Source of the DNA: Maribacter sp. 4G9
Lineage (GTDB): Bacteria; Bacteroidota; Bacteroidia; Flavobacteriales; Flavobacteriaceae
Reading direction: 5' to 3'
Assembly (NCBI RefSeq): GCF_002742265.1
Contig: NZ_MDGL01000160.1
Span: 19,219 to 83,218, forward strand
Length of the DNA: 64,000 nt
Both the position numbers and the translations under genes were made by a program. Below the pieces are notes generated by a model. That model searched no databases. It saw nothing but the letters and a program-made list of their open reading frames with translations, and had not been told where the DNA came from. Position 1 is the first letter of the stretch; the number at the start of each line of letters is the position of its first letter. Below, one piece after another: positions 24,316 through 32,973 of this stretch.

Positions 24316-24377
24316 TTAAACAAAGATATTTAATTTATGTTTAATGATAAGTTAAAAAGATTAAACAAAAATTAAAC
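24316..24377 (-). promoter_or_regulatory. Photolyase operon promoter with TTAAAC repeats
   Basis: On the minus strand TATCTTTG (24328-24321) is an exact -7 box 15 bases before the SRPBCC ATG. No TTG lies at the normal -33 distance. On the plus strand TTAAAC occurs at 24316, 24361 and 24372, with the inverse GTTTAA at 24339. The two copies at 24361 and 24372 are 11 bases apart, about one helical turn, just upstream of where polymerase would bind. The missing -33 box plus phased repeats suggests an activator-dependent promoter. Confidence 0.45.
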
Positions 24378-24507
24378 CTTTTACATCGACCTAGGAATAG
24401 TAAAAAGAATGTTTATCGATGAATAGGACACTTAAAAGGTTAAAAAGGTTTTAGTATATGACCTAAGAAAAGGATTTTGTAATTTTCCATGTAATGTGAG
24501 TTTTGCC

Positions 24508-25686
24508 ATGAAATATGTTACGGCTTTTTTATTTCTTCTTGTTTCCGTCCTAAAGGCGCAGCAAACCGTATCTGTAGTGGGCGTTCTGGATAGTGAGATA
24601 AACGAAACTTCGGGTCTTCTTTTTTTTAACGATCGATTGATTACCCATAACGATTCCGGAAATGAACCTGTGCTTTATGAGATGGATACGACCTCTTTGT
24701 CCATAACCAGACGAATAACCATCACCAATGCAGAGAATGTGGATTGGGAAGCATTGACACAGGATGAAAACTATCTATACATTGGGGATTTTGGAAATAA
24801 TGTGGGTACCAGAACGGATTTGGTCGTTTACAGGATCGATAAAACGGATTATTTGGGATCTGATCAGGTACAAGCCGAAAGAATCACGTTCAGCTATGAA
24901 GATCAGGTTGATTTTAACAATAATGGAAATTCCGATTGGGATGCCGAAGCGTTTATATCCTTGGATAATACATTGGTTATTTTTACAAAGCAATGGCAAA
25001 GTCAGGGTTCCGTGGCCTATTCGATTCCAAAAACTACCGGAAATCACACGGCCACTCGAATTGATGCCATAAGTGAAGTAGGACTGGTTACGGATGCCGA
25101 TTATAATGACACAACACGTGAATTGTATATGCTGGGGTATTCGTCCATTTTAACCCCCTTTCTAATTAAATTTAGCGGTTCAGATAGCACGAACCTATTT
25201 AATGGGGAAGCTGAAAGGTTCGATATGGGCCTACAGTTCGTACAAACGGAAGGTATCACCCAAACCAATTCGACCGACTTCTATATTACTTCAGAATTCT
25301 TTTCCAGGCAAACCCCAAGCATTACAAGTGAGGCAAGGCTCTTTAAATTGCAGTTCCCAGACCCAGAGGTTCCGGAGGAAGAACCGGAAACTCCCGAAAC
25401 CCCGGATGAACCAGAAACACCTGAAGAACCCATCGAAAACGAACAGGATGAGACGATTATCATCTATAAGGATATGAATTTCGGTTCGTTTCTGTATGAA
25501 ATTCAAACCCCTAATACGGTTTTTGGAAGTGCCATTTTTGATGCATCGGGAAGGCTTGTATGGATTTCCAAGGATGAAGTCAATACATCCGGAGTTATTT
25601 CAAGAAATGTCTTTGGACCCGGTATTTTTTATTTCGCTGCTTATTTGAATACGGGAACCATTTCTGTACCCTTCGCACTCTATTAG
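24508..25686 (+). CDS. Secreted beta-propeller-like protein with a C-terminal sorting-like domain
   Basis: 392 residues from the ATG at 24508 (a GTG four codons earlier gives a poorer signal). Signal peptide MKYVTAFLFLLVSVLKAQQ. Residues 20-285 consist of repeated strand-rich units (LLFFNDRLITHNDSG, NVDWEALTQDENYLYIGDFGNN, LYMLGYSS), likely a beta-propeller. An acidic Pro/Glu/Thr linker (about 292-318) joins a ~75-residue C-terminal domain (SAIFDASGRLVWISKDEV..., GIFYFAAYL) resembling a type IX secretion sorting domain. Probably a surface or secreted protein; no enzymatic motif seen. Confidence 0.75.
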   Translation: MKYVTAFLFLLVSVLKAQQTVSVVGVLDSEINETSGLLFFNDRLITHNDSGNEPVLYEMDTTSLSITRRITITNAENVDWEALTQDENYLYIGDFGNNVGTRTDLVVYRIDKTDYLGSDQVQAERITFSYEDQVDFNNNGNSDWDAEAFISLDNTLVIFTKQWQSQGSVAYSIPKTTGNHTATRIDAISEVGLVTDADYNDTTRELYMLGYSSILTPFLIKFSGSDSTNLFNGEAERFDMGLQFVQTEGITQTNSTDFYITSEFFSRQTPSITSEARLFKLQFPDPEVPEEEPETPETPDEPETPEEPIENEQDETIIIYKDMNFGSFLYEIQTPNTVFGSAIFDASGRLVWISKDEVNTSGVISRNVFGPGIFYFAAYLNTGTISVPFALY

Positions 25687-25774
25687 ATTATATCCTTGGT
25701 TATTTAAGACTTTCTTAACAAATGGGATTTTGGTTTATACCTAGTTTTGTTAAAACTAAATAAATCAATTAATT

Positions 25775-26617
25775 ATGAACAAGGTAGTACTCTTTTTATT
25801 GGCCATTGTGGCTTCTTTTTCCCTTGAGGCCCAGATAAATACCCCGGCCCCAAGTCCTTCCTCAAAATTGGTCCAAATGGTTGGATTGACAGAGATGGTC
25901 GTAGATTATTCCAGGCCTTCCATGCGAGGAAGAAAAGTGTTTGGCGATTTGGTCCCCTATGGCAAATTGTGGAGAACTGGAGCAAACGCATATACCACGA
26001 TTTCTTTTGATACCGATGTAACAATTGCAGGTAACGAGGTAAAGGCTGGAACCTATTCCATATTTACAAAGCCGGGTGCAAAGGAGTGGGAAGTCTTTTT
26101 CTATACGGATACCAATGGAGGCGGAGTACCATCAAATTGGGAGGAGAGCAAAATAATGGCCAAGGCTACCGTTCCGGTTTATCCCATTGAAATGCCCATT
26201 GAAACTTTTACCATTACAATCGATGACCTTACCAATACAGGGGCCAATTTGGGTATCATGTGGGAGCAGGTTTATGTAGGGGTTCCTATTGAGGTTCCTA
26301 CGGATGCAGCTGTTATGAACAACATAGATAAGATCATGTCCGGACCGGGAGCGGGTGATTATTATGCCGCAGCAGTCTATTATTTAAGTGAGGGCAAGGA
26401 CATTTCAAAGGCCAAGGATTGGATGGATACCGCCATGTCCATGACCGAGAATCCAGCGTATTGGCAATTAAGACAACAATCCTTGATTCTGGCCAAAGCC
26501 GGTGACAAAAAAGGTGCAATCAAAGCGGCCAAAAAATCATTGGCAAAAGCGAAGGAAGCCGGCAATGCAGATTATGTAAAGATGAATGAGGATTCCTTAA
26601 AGGAATGGGGAGCTTAA
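25775..26617 (+). CDS. DUF2911 family exported protein
   Basis: 280 residues. Signal peptide MNKVVLFLLAIVASFSLEAQ. The DUF2911 core follows: VDYSRPSMRGRKVFGDLVPYGKLWRTGANAYTTISFDTDV, then AGTYSIFTKPGAKEWEVFF. The C-terminal third is helical with TPR-like pairs (YYLSEGKDISKAKDWMDTAM, LILAKAGDKKGAIKAAKKSL). Periplasmic; function unknown. Ends in a strong terminator. Commonly annotated in Bacteroidota. Confidence 0.93.
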   Translation: MNKVVLFLLAIVASFSLEAQINTPAPSPSSKLVQMVGLTEMVVDYSRPSMRGRKVFGDLVPYGKLWRTGANAYTTISFDTDVTIAGNEVKAGTYSIFTKPGAKEWEVFFYTDTNGGGVPSNWEESKIMAKATVPVYPIEMPIETFTITIDDLTNTGANLGIMWEQVYVGVPIEVPTDAAVMNNIDKIMSGPGAGDYYAAAVYYLSEGKDISKAKDWMDTAMSMTENPAYWQLRQQSLILAKAGDKKGAIKAAKKSLAKAKEAGNADYVKMNEDSLKEWGA

Positions 26618-26637
26618 GAATCTTGTAACTTCTTATA

Positions 26638-26675
26638 GAAGCCCGAAATGCATTGTGCATTCGGGCTTTTTTTTT
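26638..26675 (+). terminator. Strong rho-independent terminator after the DUF2911 gene
   Basis: A long stem AAGCCCGAAATGCA/TGCATTCGGGCTT (one internal mismatch) with a three-base loop, followed by at least eight T's. It also precedes the convergent galactokinase gene, whose stop lies 90 bases further. Confidence 0.92.
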
Positions 26676-26764
26676 GGCTCAGACAGTAGGGGCGATTGCA
26701 GCTATGCGTGCCTTGAAATTTAAAATAAACTGGATATCAATACCTAGTGGATTTTTCCTAAAGT

Positions 26765-27922
26765 TTACTTCAACAGATGCACCCCGTCCCCAATTTCAAG
26801 CGGGTAGGTTTCACATGTTATCTGGGTCTCCGTGTAATAGGCTTTCTTTATTGCTTCCAAGGACGATTCCAACTGGTCCGTTTTAAGTAGGTTTATAGTG
26901 CAGCCTCCAAATCCGCCACCCATCATCCTAGATCCAAGAACACCCTCCAATCCTTCCCCTATTTTAACTAAAAAATCCAGTTCGGGAGTGGTGATTTCAT
27001 ACTGGGTTGACATCGCCCAGTGACCTTCCAAAAGAATAGAACCCACAAGATTTCCATTACCGGATTTAAGGGCATCCATCATTTTATGGACCCTGCCATT
27101 TTCTTCCAAGATATATTTTGCCCGTGTATAATCCGTTGGACTTAGTTCCATTTGTACTTTTTCAAGATCTTCCATGGTTACTTCCCTTAGTGAGGACACG
27201 GGTTTGATACTACTATTTATAACGGAGACTACCGTTTCACAAGAATTTCTTCTTTTATTATATTCTGAATCAACGGCAAGGTTATGTTTTATTTTAGAGT
27301 CAATTAAGGCCCAGCTATAGCCTTTTAAATTGATTGGAACATAATCAAGGGTCAAATCCTTACAATCAAGAAAGAGGGCGTTACCTTTTTTACCGAACAA
27401 AACGGCATATTGATCCATCAGTCCGCAGTTAAGTCCGATCTTATGCTCCGCAGCCTGTGCAATTAGGGCATTTTCCTCTTTACTTATGGATAATCCCAAA
27501 ATTTCAGAAACCCCCAATATAAAACCGCAACATAGGGCGGCGGATGAGGAGAGTCCTGCACCGATAGGAATATCTCCCCCAAAAACACAATCAAAGCCCT
27601 CCAAGGAATATCCCTTTTCTATCATAATCTCGATAATGGCCTTAAAGTAGTTTCCCCAAAAGGCCTGATACGGTTTGTGATCTCCATTCAGTTCAAATAC
27701 AATTTTTTCAGGAGCGGTCAGAAAGGTCTCAATGTTTATAATCTCCCTTTCATTTTTTTGAATGGCAAAATATATGGCTTTTTCAATGGAAGCAGGAAGC
27801 ACAACACCCATATTATAGTCGGTATGTTCGCCTATTAAATTGATCCTGCCGGGAGCCCTTACCAAAAGTGGTTTCTTTTTGTAATTCGATATAAACGAAC
27901 TTTTAATGTCGTCAGCAATCAT
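26765..27922 (-). CDS. galK: Galactokinase
   Basis: 385 residues of the GHMP kinase family. Phosphorylates galactose at C1. Seen: VRAPGRINLIGEHTDYN (sugar-binding loop, residues about 21-37), the phosphate loop PIGAGLSSSAALCCG, the catalytic Asp in NCGLMDQYAVLFG and the C-terminal GSRMMGGGFGGCTINL. It is last in the PIG-L-microprotein-symporter-galK run, 27 bases after the symporter stop, so the symporter may import galactose or a related sugar. No galT or galE is in the window. Confidence 0.95.
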   Translation of the reverse strand: MIADDIKSSFISNYKKKPLLVRAPGRINLIGEHTDYNMGVVLPASIEKAIYFAIQKNEREIINIETFLTAPEKIVFELNGDHKPYQAFWGNYFKAIIEIMIEKGYSLEGFDCVFGGDIPIGAGLSSSAALCCGFILGVSEILGLSISKEENALIAQAAEHKIGLNCGLMDQYAVLFGKKGNALFLDCKDLTLDYVPINLKGYSWALIDSKIKHNLAVDSEYNKRRNSCETVVSVINSSIKPVSSLREVTMEDLEKVQMELSPTDYTRAKYILEENGRVHKMMDALKSGNGNLVGSILLEGHWAMSTQYEITTPELDFLVKIGEGLEGVLGSRMMGGGFGGCTINLLKTDQLESSLEAIKKAYYTETQITCETYPLEIGDGVHLLK

Positions 27923-27949
27923 GGGAATATCGTATTGGTCAATAGCTGG

Positions 27950-29683
27950 TTATGCTTCAGATGGCGGTTTGCTCAACATTCTGTCAAAAGCTTCAAATAC
28001 TATGGACGTAATTATTACCAAAGCTGCACCAATAAAGTTCAACCATAGATATCCCAATTTTTCTTCGCCAGAGGGATAAATATGTATTAGGTTATAATAA
28101 ATGATGCAAATAATAATTTGTGTGATTATGGCGGCAAAAAATACCGCATTGCCCTTTACAAATTTGAAGAAAAAGGCCAGAAGGAAAATTCCTAAAACAT
28201 TACCATAAAAGATACTACCAATAATATTCACCAATTGTATAAGGTTATCAAAAAGATTGGCAATACAGGCGATCAATATGGCAATAACGCCCCATACAAA
28301 AGTAAATGCCTTGGAGGCTCGCACGTAATGTTTTTCTGTAAAGGAACCCTTCTTGTTCCTTTTGTATAAATCCAGGGCCGTTATGGTTCCCAAGGCATTG
28401 AGTTCCGATGCCGTTGAGGACATGGCCGCGGATAGAATAACCGCCAATAAAAGGCCTATCAATCCTTTAGGAAGATTATTGAGAATGAAGTGGATGAACA
28501 CATAATCCTTATCATTGGTTTCAATGGATTCATCGGCACGCGAGATCAGTGCTTTCGCGGCAATCCTGTTGGTACTATCCTTTTGGTTTATGCGAATAAT
28601 TTGTTGTTTGGCATCCTGTACCGCTGTGTATTCCTTAATATCCAAGGCAGCTGAAAACTGGTTTTGGGCGATGCGTTTTTCCGCCTCCAAGGCAACTTGT
28701 CCTTCCTGTAGAATTTTATAATCTTCGGAGTATTCTGAATCCATCACGGCCGATGTTGCGGCTGGATTAAAATTTAAGGGTGATGGATTATATTGATAAA
28801 AAACAAATACCATTACGCCTACCAAAAGGATAAAAAACTGCATGGGTATTTTAAAGATGGCATTGAATACCAAACCTAGCTGGCTCTCCCTGATGGATTT
28901 ACCCGACAAATATCGCTGTACCTGGCTTTGATCGGTCCCAAAATAGGCCAAGGCCAAAAAGAGTCCCCCAGTAATCCCACTCCAAAAAGTATACCTGCTT
29001 TTTGTGTTCATGCTAAAATCCAGTATATCAAGCTTATTGCTGGCGCCTGCAATTTTTAAAGCTTTTGAAAAGGTAATGTCCGATGGAAGAAATCCTAAAA
29101 TAAAGAAGAATGCCACAAACATTCCTGTCATGATAATGAACATCTGCTGCTTTTGGGTAACGCTGACCGCATTGGTACCCCCAGAAACGGTATAGATAAT
29201 GACCAGAGTACCAATTATGACGTTTAAAGTGCCCAAATCCCACCCCAATACCGCCGAAAGAATAATGGAGGGTGCAAAAATCGTAATACCTGCCGCAAGG
29301 CCCCGTTGTAACAAAAATAAAATTGCCGCTAGGGAACGGGTTTTTAAATCGAATCTACCCTCCAAAAACTCATAGGCAGTATACACCTTCATTCTATGGT
29401 AAATAGGCACAAAGACCAAGCAAATAATAATCATGGCAAGGGGAAGGCCAAAATAAAACTGAACGAAGCCCATTCCGTCATGAAAGGCTTGACCGGGAGT
29501 GGATAGGAAGGTTATGGCACTTGCCTGTGTGGCCATTACGGAAAGACCTATGGTCCACCATTGGGCCTCATTACCCCCTTTTACATAGTCATCGACATTT
29601 GCGCTACCCTTGGTTTTCCATACCCCGTACGACACAATGAATAATAGGGTTCCACAAAGAATTGTCCAGTCTAGTGCTCCCAT
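27950..29683 (-). CDS. Sodium:solute symporter (SSS/SGLT family)
   Basis: 577 residues with about 13 membrane segments. SSS signatures: DDYVKGGNEAQWWTIGLSVMATQASAITFL at the N-terminus, YFGTDQSQVQRYLSGKS in the middle and LLLAVILSAAMSSTASELNALGTITALDLY near the C-terminus (Ser residues of the Na2 site). Between membrane segments 8 and 9 there is a soluble insertion of ~90 residues, helical and charged. Coupled upstream to a 37-residue microprotein gene and downstream to galactokinase, which suggests sugar uptake driven by sodium. The substrate cannot be read from the sequence. Confidence 0.93.
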   Translation of the reverse strand: MGALDWTILCGTLLFIVSYGVWKTKGSANVDDYVKGGNEAQWWTIGLSVMATQASAITFLSTPGQAFHDGMGFVQFYFGLPLAMIIICLVFVPIYHRMKVYTAYEFLEGRFDLKTRSLAAILFLLQRGLAAGITIFAPSIILSAVLGWDLGTLNVIIGTLVIIYTVSGGTNAVSVTQKQQMFIIMTGMFVAFFFILGFLPSDITFSKALKIAGASNKLDILDFSMNTKSRYTFWSGITGGLFLALAYFGTDQSQVQRYLSGKSIRESQLGLVFNAIFKIPMQFFILLVGVMVFVFYQYNPSPLNFNPAATSAVMDSEYSEDYKILQEGQVALEAEKRIAQNQFSAALDIKEYTAVQDAKQQIIRINQKDSTNRIAAKALISRADESIETNDKDYVFIHFILNNLPKGLIGLLLAVILSAAMSSTASELNALGTITALDLYKRNKKGSFTEKHYVRASKAFTFVWGVIAILIACIANLFDNLIQLVNIIGSIFYGNVLGIFLLAFFFKFVKGNAVFFAAIITQIIICIIYYNLIHIYPSGEEKLGYLWLNFIGAALVIITSIVFEAFDRMLSKPPSEA

Positions 29684-29684
29684 T

Positions 29685-29798
29685 CTAATTGTATGAAGTC
29701 ATTATGAGGTAAAAAACAAGAATATAGATGAGATTTAAAATTAGAACCAACGAATACTCGCGCTTCCAGCTTTTATGGTCGTCTTTGTCCTGGCTCAT
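29685..29798 (-). CDS. 37-residue single-pass membrane microprotein upstream of the symporter
   Basis: ATG at 29798 overlaps the PIG-L stop (ATGA), TAG at 29685, one base before the symporter ATG. The product starts with a charged cytoplasmic part (MSQDKDDHKSWKREYS) and continues as one hydrophobic helix (LVLILNLIYILVFYLIM). Several SSS transporters have small membrane partners encoded just upstream (for example DUF485 with ActP, DUF997 with PanF); the tight coupling here fits such a subunit. I have no family name for it. Confidence 0.7.
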   Translation of the reverse strand: MSQDKDDHKSWKREYSLVLILNLIYILVFYLIMTSYN

Positions 29799-32326
29799 CC
29801 TTTGATCTGTTTCTTTTTTGACAAGTTATCCTTCCCAACGGATAGCATGTTTGAAAATAATTTATAGGCCCCGGGAACACCTGCCGGAAGTTCCCTAAAA
29901 AAGCTTAATCCAGTGTAAATATAGTGACCTTCTCCATAAGGAGCTATCAATAGGCTTCCTTTTGTGGCTTTCTCGCCTTCATCCTTCATTTCCAGGATGG
30001 GGGTAAATTCCTTGCTCCATTTATCGGGAAAGTATAGCCCACGTTCCTGAACCCAACCCTTGAAATCTTCTGTCGTGATTTTATTAGGGTAATTAACCAA
30101 ATCATGGTCTTCCGCGATAATTTTTACCTCAGAATTTTCATTGGTAACACGATCCCTTGAAATTTGAAGTTCATAGGGCGCAATGTTTTCAAATTGGTCT
30201 GCCCATCTACCTGCGGTGTTATACTGAACGATTAAGGTACCACCGTTTTTTGCATAGTCAAGGATATGCCTTTGTTTGAAGCTCAGTTCATTGACTACGT
30301 TATAGGCGCGAATACCAAGAACCACGGCATCATATTTATCCAAAGAATTTTCCGTGATTTCTTCCGGATACACCGTATGGACTGCAAACCCAATTTGTTC
30401 CAAACTGGTGGGGACATCATCACCTGCCCCCATAATATATCCAATATTCTGTCCGGCGTTTTGGATATCCAACCGAACAACTTTGGCCTCAGATGGCATC
30501 AATACGGTCTGTGTTGGAATATGGTCATAGGCAATGGTTACCAATTCTTTTGGGATTTCCTCACCATCCACTTCCACTATAGAGGTCATGTAGGCTTCGT
30601 CTTCCGAAGCTGGAGGTGATAACGTAAAAAAGAGCGTCTGCTCGTCCCCCTTCTTTTCAATATTGAAAGCCTGTGCCGGGGTATCAAGAATCCATTCCTG
30701 GCCGATCCTTAGTCTTACCATTCCTTTTACATTGTCCTTATGCGCCTTTACGGTCACCGGTATTTGCTTGGCAGTACCATCAGAGAAAATAATGACCTTG
30801 TCCTTTAGCATGGAAGTGGCCTTGGGTACAATTTCAAATGGCTGATAGATTTCCCCTTTGTCAGGTCGTCCATATTTGTACAATACATCTTTTGTAATGG
30901 GGATCTTGACACCATCAAAGCTCAAATGAAAGGTTGCGGTAAATGCCCTTGGACTTTCAGGTTTACCGATTAATTCCATATCCGTTACTTTGTACGTACC
31001 CAAGGTTCCTTTTTCCATCAACCAATATGGACCGGTATAGTTGGTGGATTCTTGAATGTTGAACTTAAGCTCCTTTTGAAACAACTTGTTGTCCTTCAGG
31101 TTTATGGGTTCATTTAATAGAATAGCATCATTTATGAATACAGATTCCAGCATGATTTTTTTGTTGCTCCTATTTACCGCTTCCAAATTTAGGGAAATGG
31201 GTGCTCCTGGATTGGAATATCCCTGAGATGTAAAGGCTTCAAGATGCAATCCGCCAACCTCTTCGATAATGGCCCTAAGCTCTTTGGATTTAAGCTCCTT
31301 CCAGTGGTCGTCGGCAATTTTTTGCAGCAGTTGATAGGCTTCCACCAAATCGGACAAATGAACGGAAGGGTCCTTAAAATTAAATTCGGCTTCCACTTTG
31401 TCAAGGATAGTGCCTATTTCCTTTCCCCCCGCAACCCTTGTCCATGTTGTATTGATACCCTCGAACAAGTTGGAGTTGTTTTGTGGCATATCACCTTTCA
31501 AAAGCTCCAGATATTCCTCTTCTGAACCACGTGAACTTAATCTTCCAAAGCCTTGGCAAAGGTGCTGGCTACTGGCTAAAGCCGCAATTTCATTATTGGA
31601 CAATCCCAACATGGGGTAGTAGGTACCAATGTCAACGTTTAATAATTTGGATTTGTCCGCTTGTTCAAATTTTTCCATACTTCCATAAAACCACCAAGAA
31701 GTATTGAAAAACAAACGTTTTGGTTGCCATGTATCGGTATTTTCTAGTCGGTTTGGAAATGCATTAGGGTCATTGGCCAAATCAAAGGCTTCCATACTTA
31801 GCATGGCTGAGGCAGTATGATGACCGTGGGTAGTACCCGGACTTCTATGGTCGAATCGATTGACAATTACATCGGGCTTAAATTTACGGATGGCAGTTAC
31901 TACATCGCCCAATATCATCTCCTTGTCCCAAATCTCCAAAGTCTCTTTGGGATTTTTTGAATATCCAAAATCAACGGCCCTAGTGAACAGTTGCTCGCCA
32001 CCGTCCACTCTTCTGGCGGCCAATAATTCCTGTGTTCGCAGTACGCCCAACAATTCCCTTAGTTCAGGTCCTATTAAATTCTGTCCGCCGTCACCCCTGG
32101 TCAAGGAAAGGTATCCTGTCCTTGCGTGAACATGGTTGGAGAGGTAGGAGATGAGCCTTGTATTTTCATCATCTGGGTGTGCCGCAATGTATAATGCCGT
32201 ACCTAAAAAATTCAGTTTTTGAATCTCATGGAATATGTCGGACGGGGAATGATTTTTTGGTGTTTGTGCGAAGAATGGAGTTACTAGGAAAATGCACGTT
32301 ATAAAAAATATGGAAATACGGCGCAT
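29795..32326 (-). CDS. Large exported PIG-L/LmbE-type deacetylase
   Basis: 843 residues. Signal peptide MRRISIFFITCIFLVTPFFAQ. The PIG-L metal site is clear: ALYIAAHPDDENTR (His50, Asp52, Asp53) and TTHGHHTASAM further on. This ~280-residue domain removes N-acetyl groups from amino sugars in its family. The middle ~300 residues look like beta-rich modules, and the last ~200 resemble a ThuA/GATase-like fold (AVVLGIRAYNVVNELS, HILDYAKNGGTLIVQYNT). First gene of the operon with the microprotein, symporter and galactokinase; periplasmic deacetylation followed by sugar import is a plausible logic. Confidence 0.88.
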   Translation of the reverse strand: MRRISIFFITCIFLVTPFFAQTPKNHSPSDIFHEIQKLNFLGTALYIAAHPDDENTRLISYLSNHVHARTGYLSLTRGDGGQNLIGPELRELLGVLRTQELLAARRVDGGEQLFTRAVDFGYSKNPKETLEIWDKEMILGDVVTAIRKFKPDVIVNRFDHRSPGTTHGHHTASAMLSMEAFDLANDPNAFPNRLENTDTWQPKRLFFNTSWWFYGSMEKFEQADKSKLLNVDIGTYYPMLGLSNNEIAALASSQHLCQGFGRLSSRGSEEEYLELLKGDMPQNNSNLFEGINTTWTRVAGGKEIGTILDKVEAEFNFKDPSVHLSDLVEAYQLLQKIADDHWKELKSKELRAIIEEVGGLHLEAFTSQGYSNPGAPISLNLEAVNRSNKKIMLESVFINDAILLNEPINLKDNKLFQKELKFNIQESTNYTGPYWLMEKGTLGTYKVTDMELIGKPESPRAFTATFHLSFDGVKIPITKDVLYKYGRPDKGEIYQPFEIVPKATSMLKDKVIIFSDGTAKQIPVTVKAHKDNVKGMVRLRIGQEWILDTPAQAFNIEKKGDEQTLFFTLSPPASEDEAYMTSIVEVDGEEIPKELVTIAYDHIPTQTVLMPSEAKVVRLDIQNAGQNIGYIMGAGDDVPTSLEQIGFAVHTVYPEEITENSLDKYDAVVLGIRAYNVVNELSFKQRHILDYAKNGGTLIVQYNTAGRWADQFENIAPYELQISRDRVTNENSEVKIIAEDHDLVNYPNKITTEDFKGWVQERGLYFPDKWSKEFTPILEMKDEGEKATKGSLLIAPYGEGHYIYTGLSFFRELPAGVPGAYKLFSNMLSVGKDNLSKKKQIKG

Positions 32327-32349
32327 GAAATTGGTTTTTGGTCTAATTT

Positions 32350-32357
32350 CAAAGATA
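32350..32357 (-). promoter_or_regulatory. TAnnTTTG-type -7 box (TATCTTTG) before the PIG-L operon
   Basis: Exact -7 consensus on the minus strand, 23 bases before the ATG at 32326. No TTG at 19-21 bases upstream, so it may need an activator or be weak. Confidence 0.5.
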
Positions 32358-32411
32358 AAAAGATTGCATCCCTAAGACTTGATTTTACGACTTCTTTAAC
32401 AGACTGCCCCA

Positions 32412-32969
32412 TCATTTATCCGTATCGACCTCCTCGCTTTTATAAGTCGATATCAATACCACACCTTTTTGTAGAATCAGGTTATTGGGATAGGTGATTA
32501 TTTCACCATTGGCCCTTCTCAAGTGAAGATGGAAGGGTTTGATGTCCTCGATGACGAAAACCTCCCGCTCCGGGTTATCCGAATCCAGGATTTCCTTGTC
32601 CAAAATCCGTATGGTATTCCCTATTTTAAATGGAAAGGAAAAGAAGATGATGACCCCTGCAGTAATATTGCTCAAAATGGACCATTGGGCAAATAAGGCT
32701 ACCCCAATTACGGCAAAAACCGAAGAAAGGAGAACGCCTAGATCCCTATAGTTTACGCCCCAAATAAAAGTAAAGGAAATAATGGCCATCATAATAAGAA
32801 CAATATTGATGTATTTGATGATCAAATTGATTCGCACAGGGTTGAAATCACTCAGTTTGCCCACCTTTTTCACAATAGATGTGAATACGATTTTTAAAAT
32901 GATGATTAAAACAAAAAGGATAACACTGAAAAAGAGACTGTTCTTATTATATGCAAGAAAACTTTCCAT
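32412..32969 (-). CDS. Small MscS-family mechanosensitive channel
   Basis: 185 residues. Three membrane segments (about 13-32, 50-70, 76-108), the last being the pore helix LLSSVFAVIGVALFAQWSILSNITAGVIIFF with the Ala/Gly pattern of MscS TM3. The beta domain follows (PFKIGNTIRILD, FVIEDIKPFHLHLRRANGEIITYPNNLILQKGV). The C-terminal alpha-beta vestibule domain of E. coli MscS is missing, so this is a short version. Opens under membrane tension. It begins four bases after the stop of the lipoprotein gene. Confidence 0.92.
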   Translation of the reverse strand: MESFLAYNKNSLFFSVILFVLIIILKIVFTSIVKKVGKLSDFNPVRINLIIKYINIVLIMMAIISFTFIWGVNYRDLGVLLSSVFAVIGVALFAQWSILSNITAGVIIFFSFPFKIGNTIRILDKEILDSDNPEREVFVIEDIKPFHLHLRRANGEIITYPNNLILQKGVVLISTYKSEEVDTDK

Positions 32970-32973
32970 AAAA

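Noticed and set aside
25281..25463. Minus-strand frame with SGVSGSSG-like repeats
   Set aside because: Antisense shadow of the Pro/Glu linker in the secreted propeller gene; no signals of its own.
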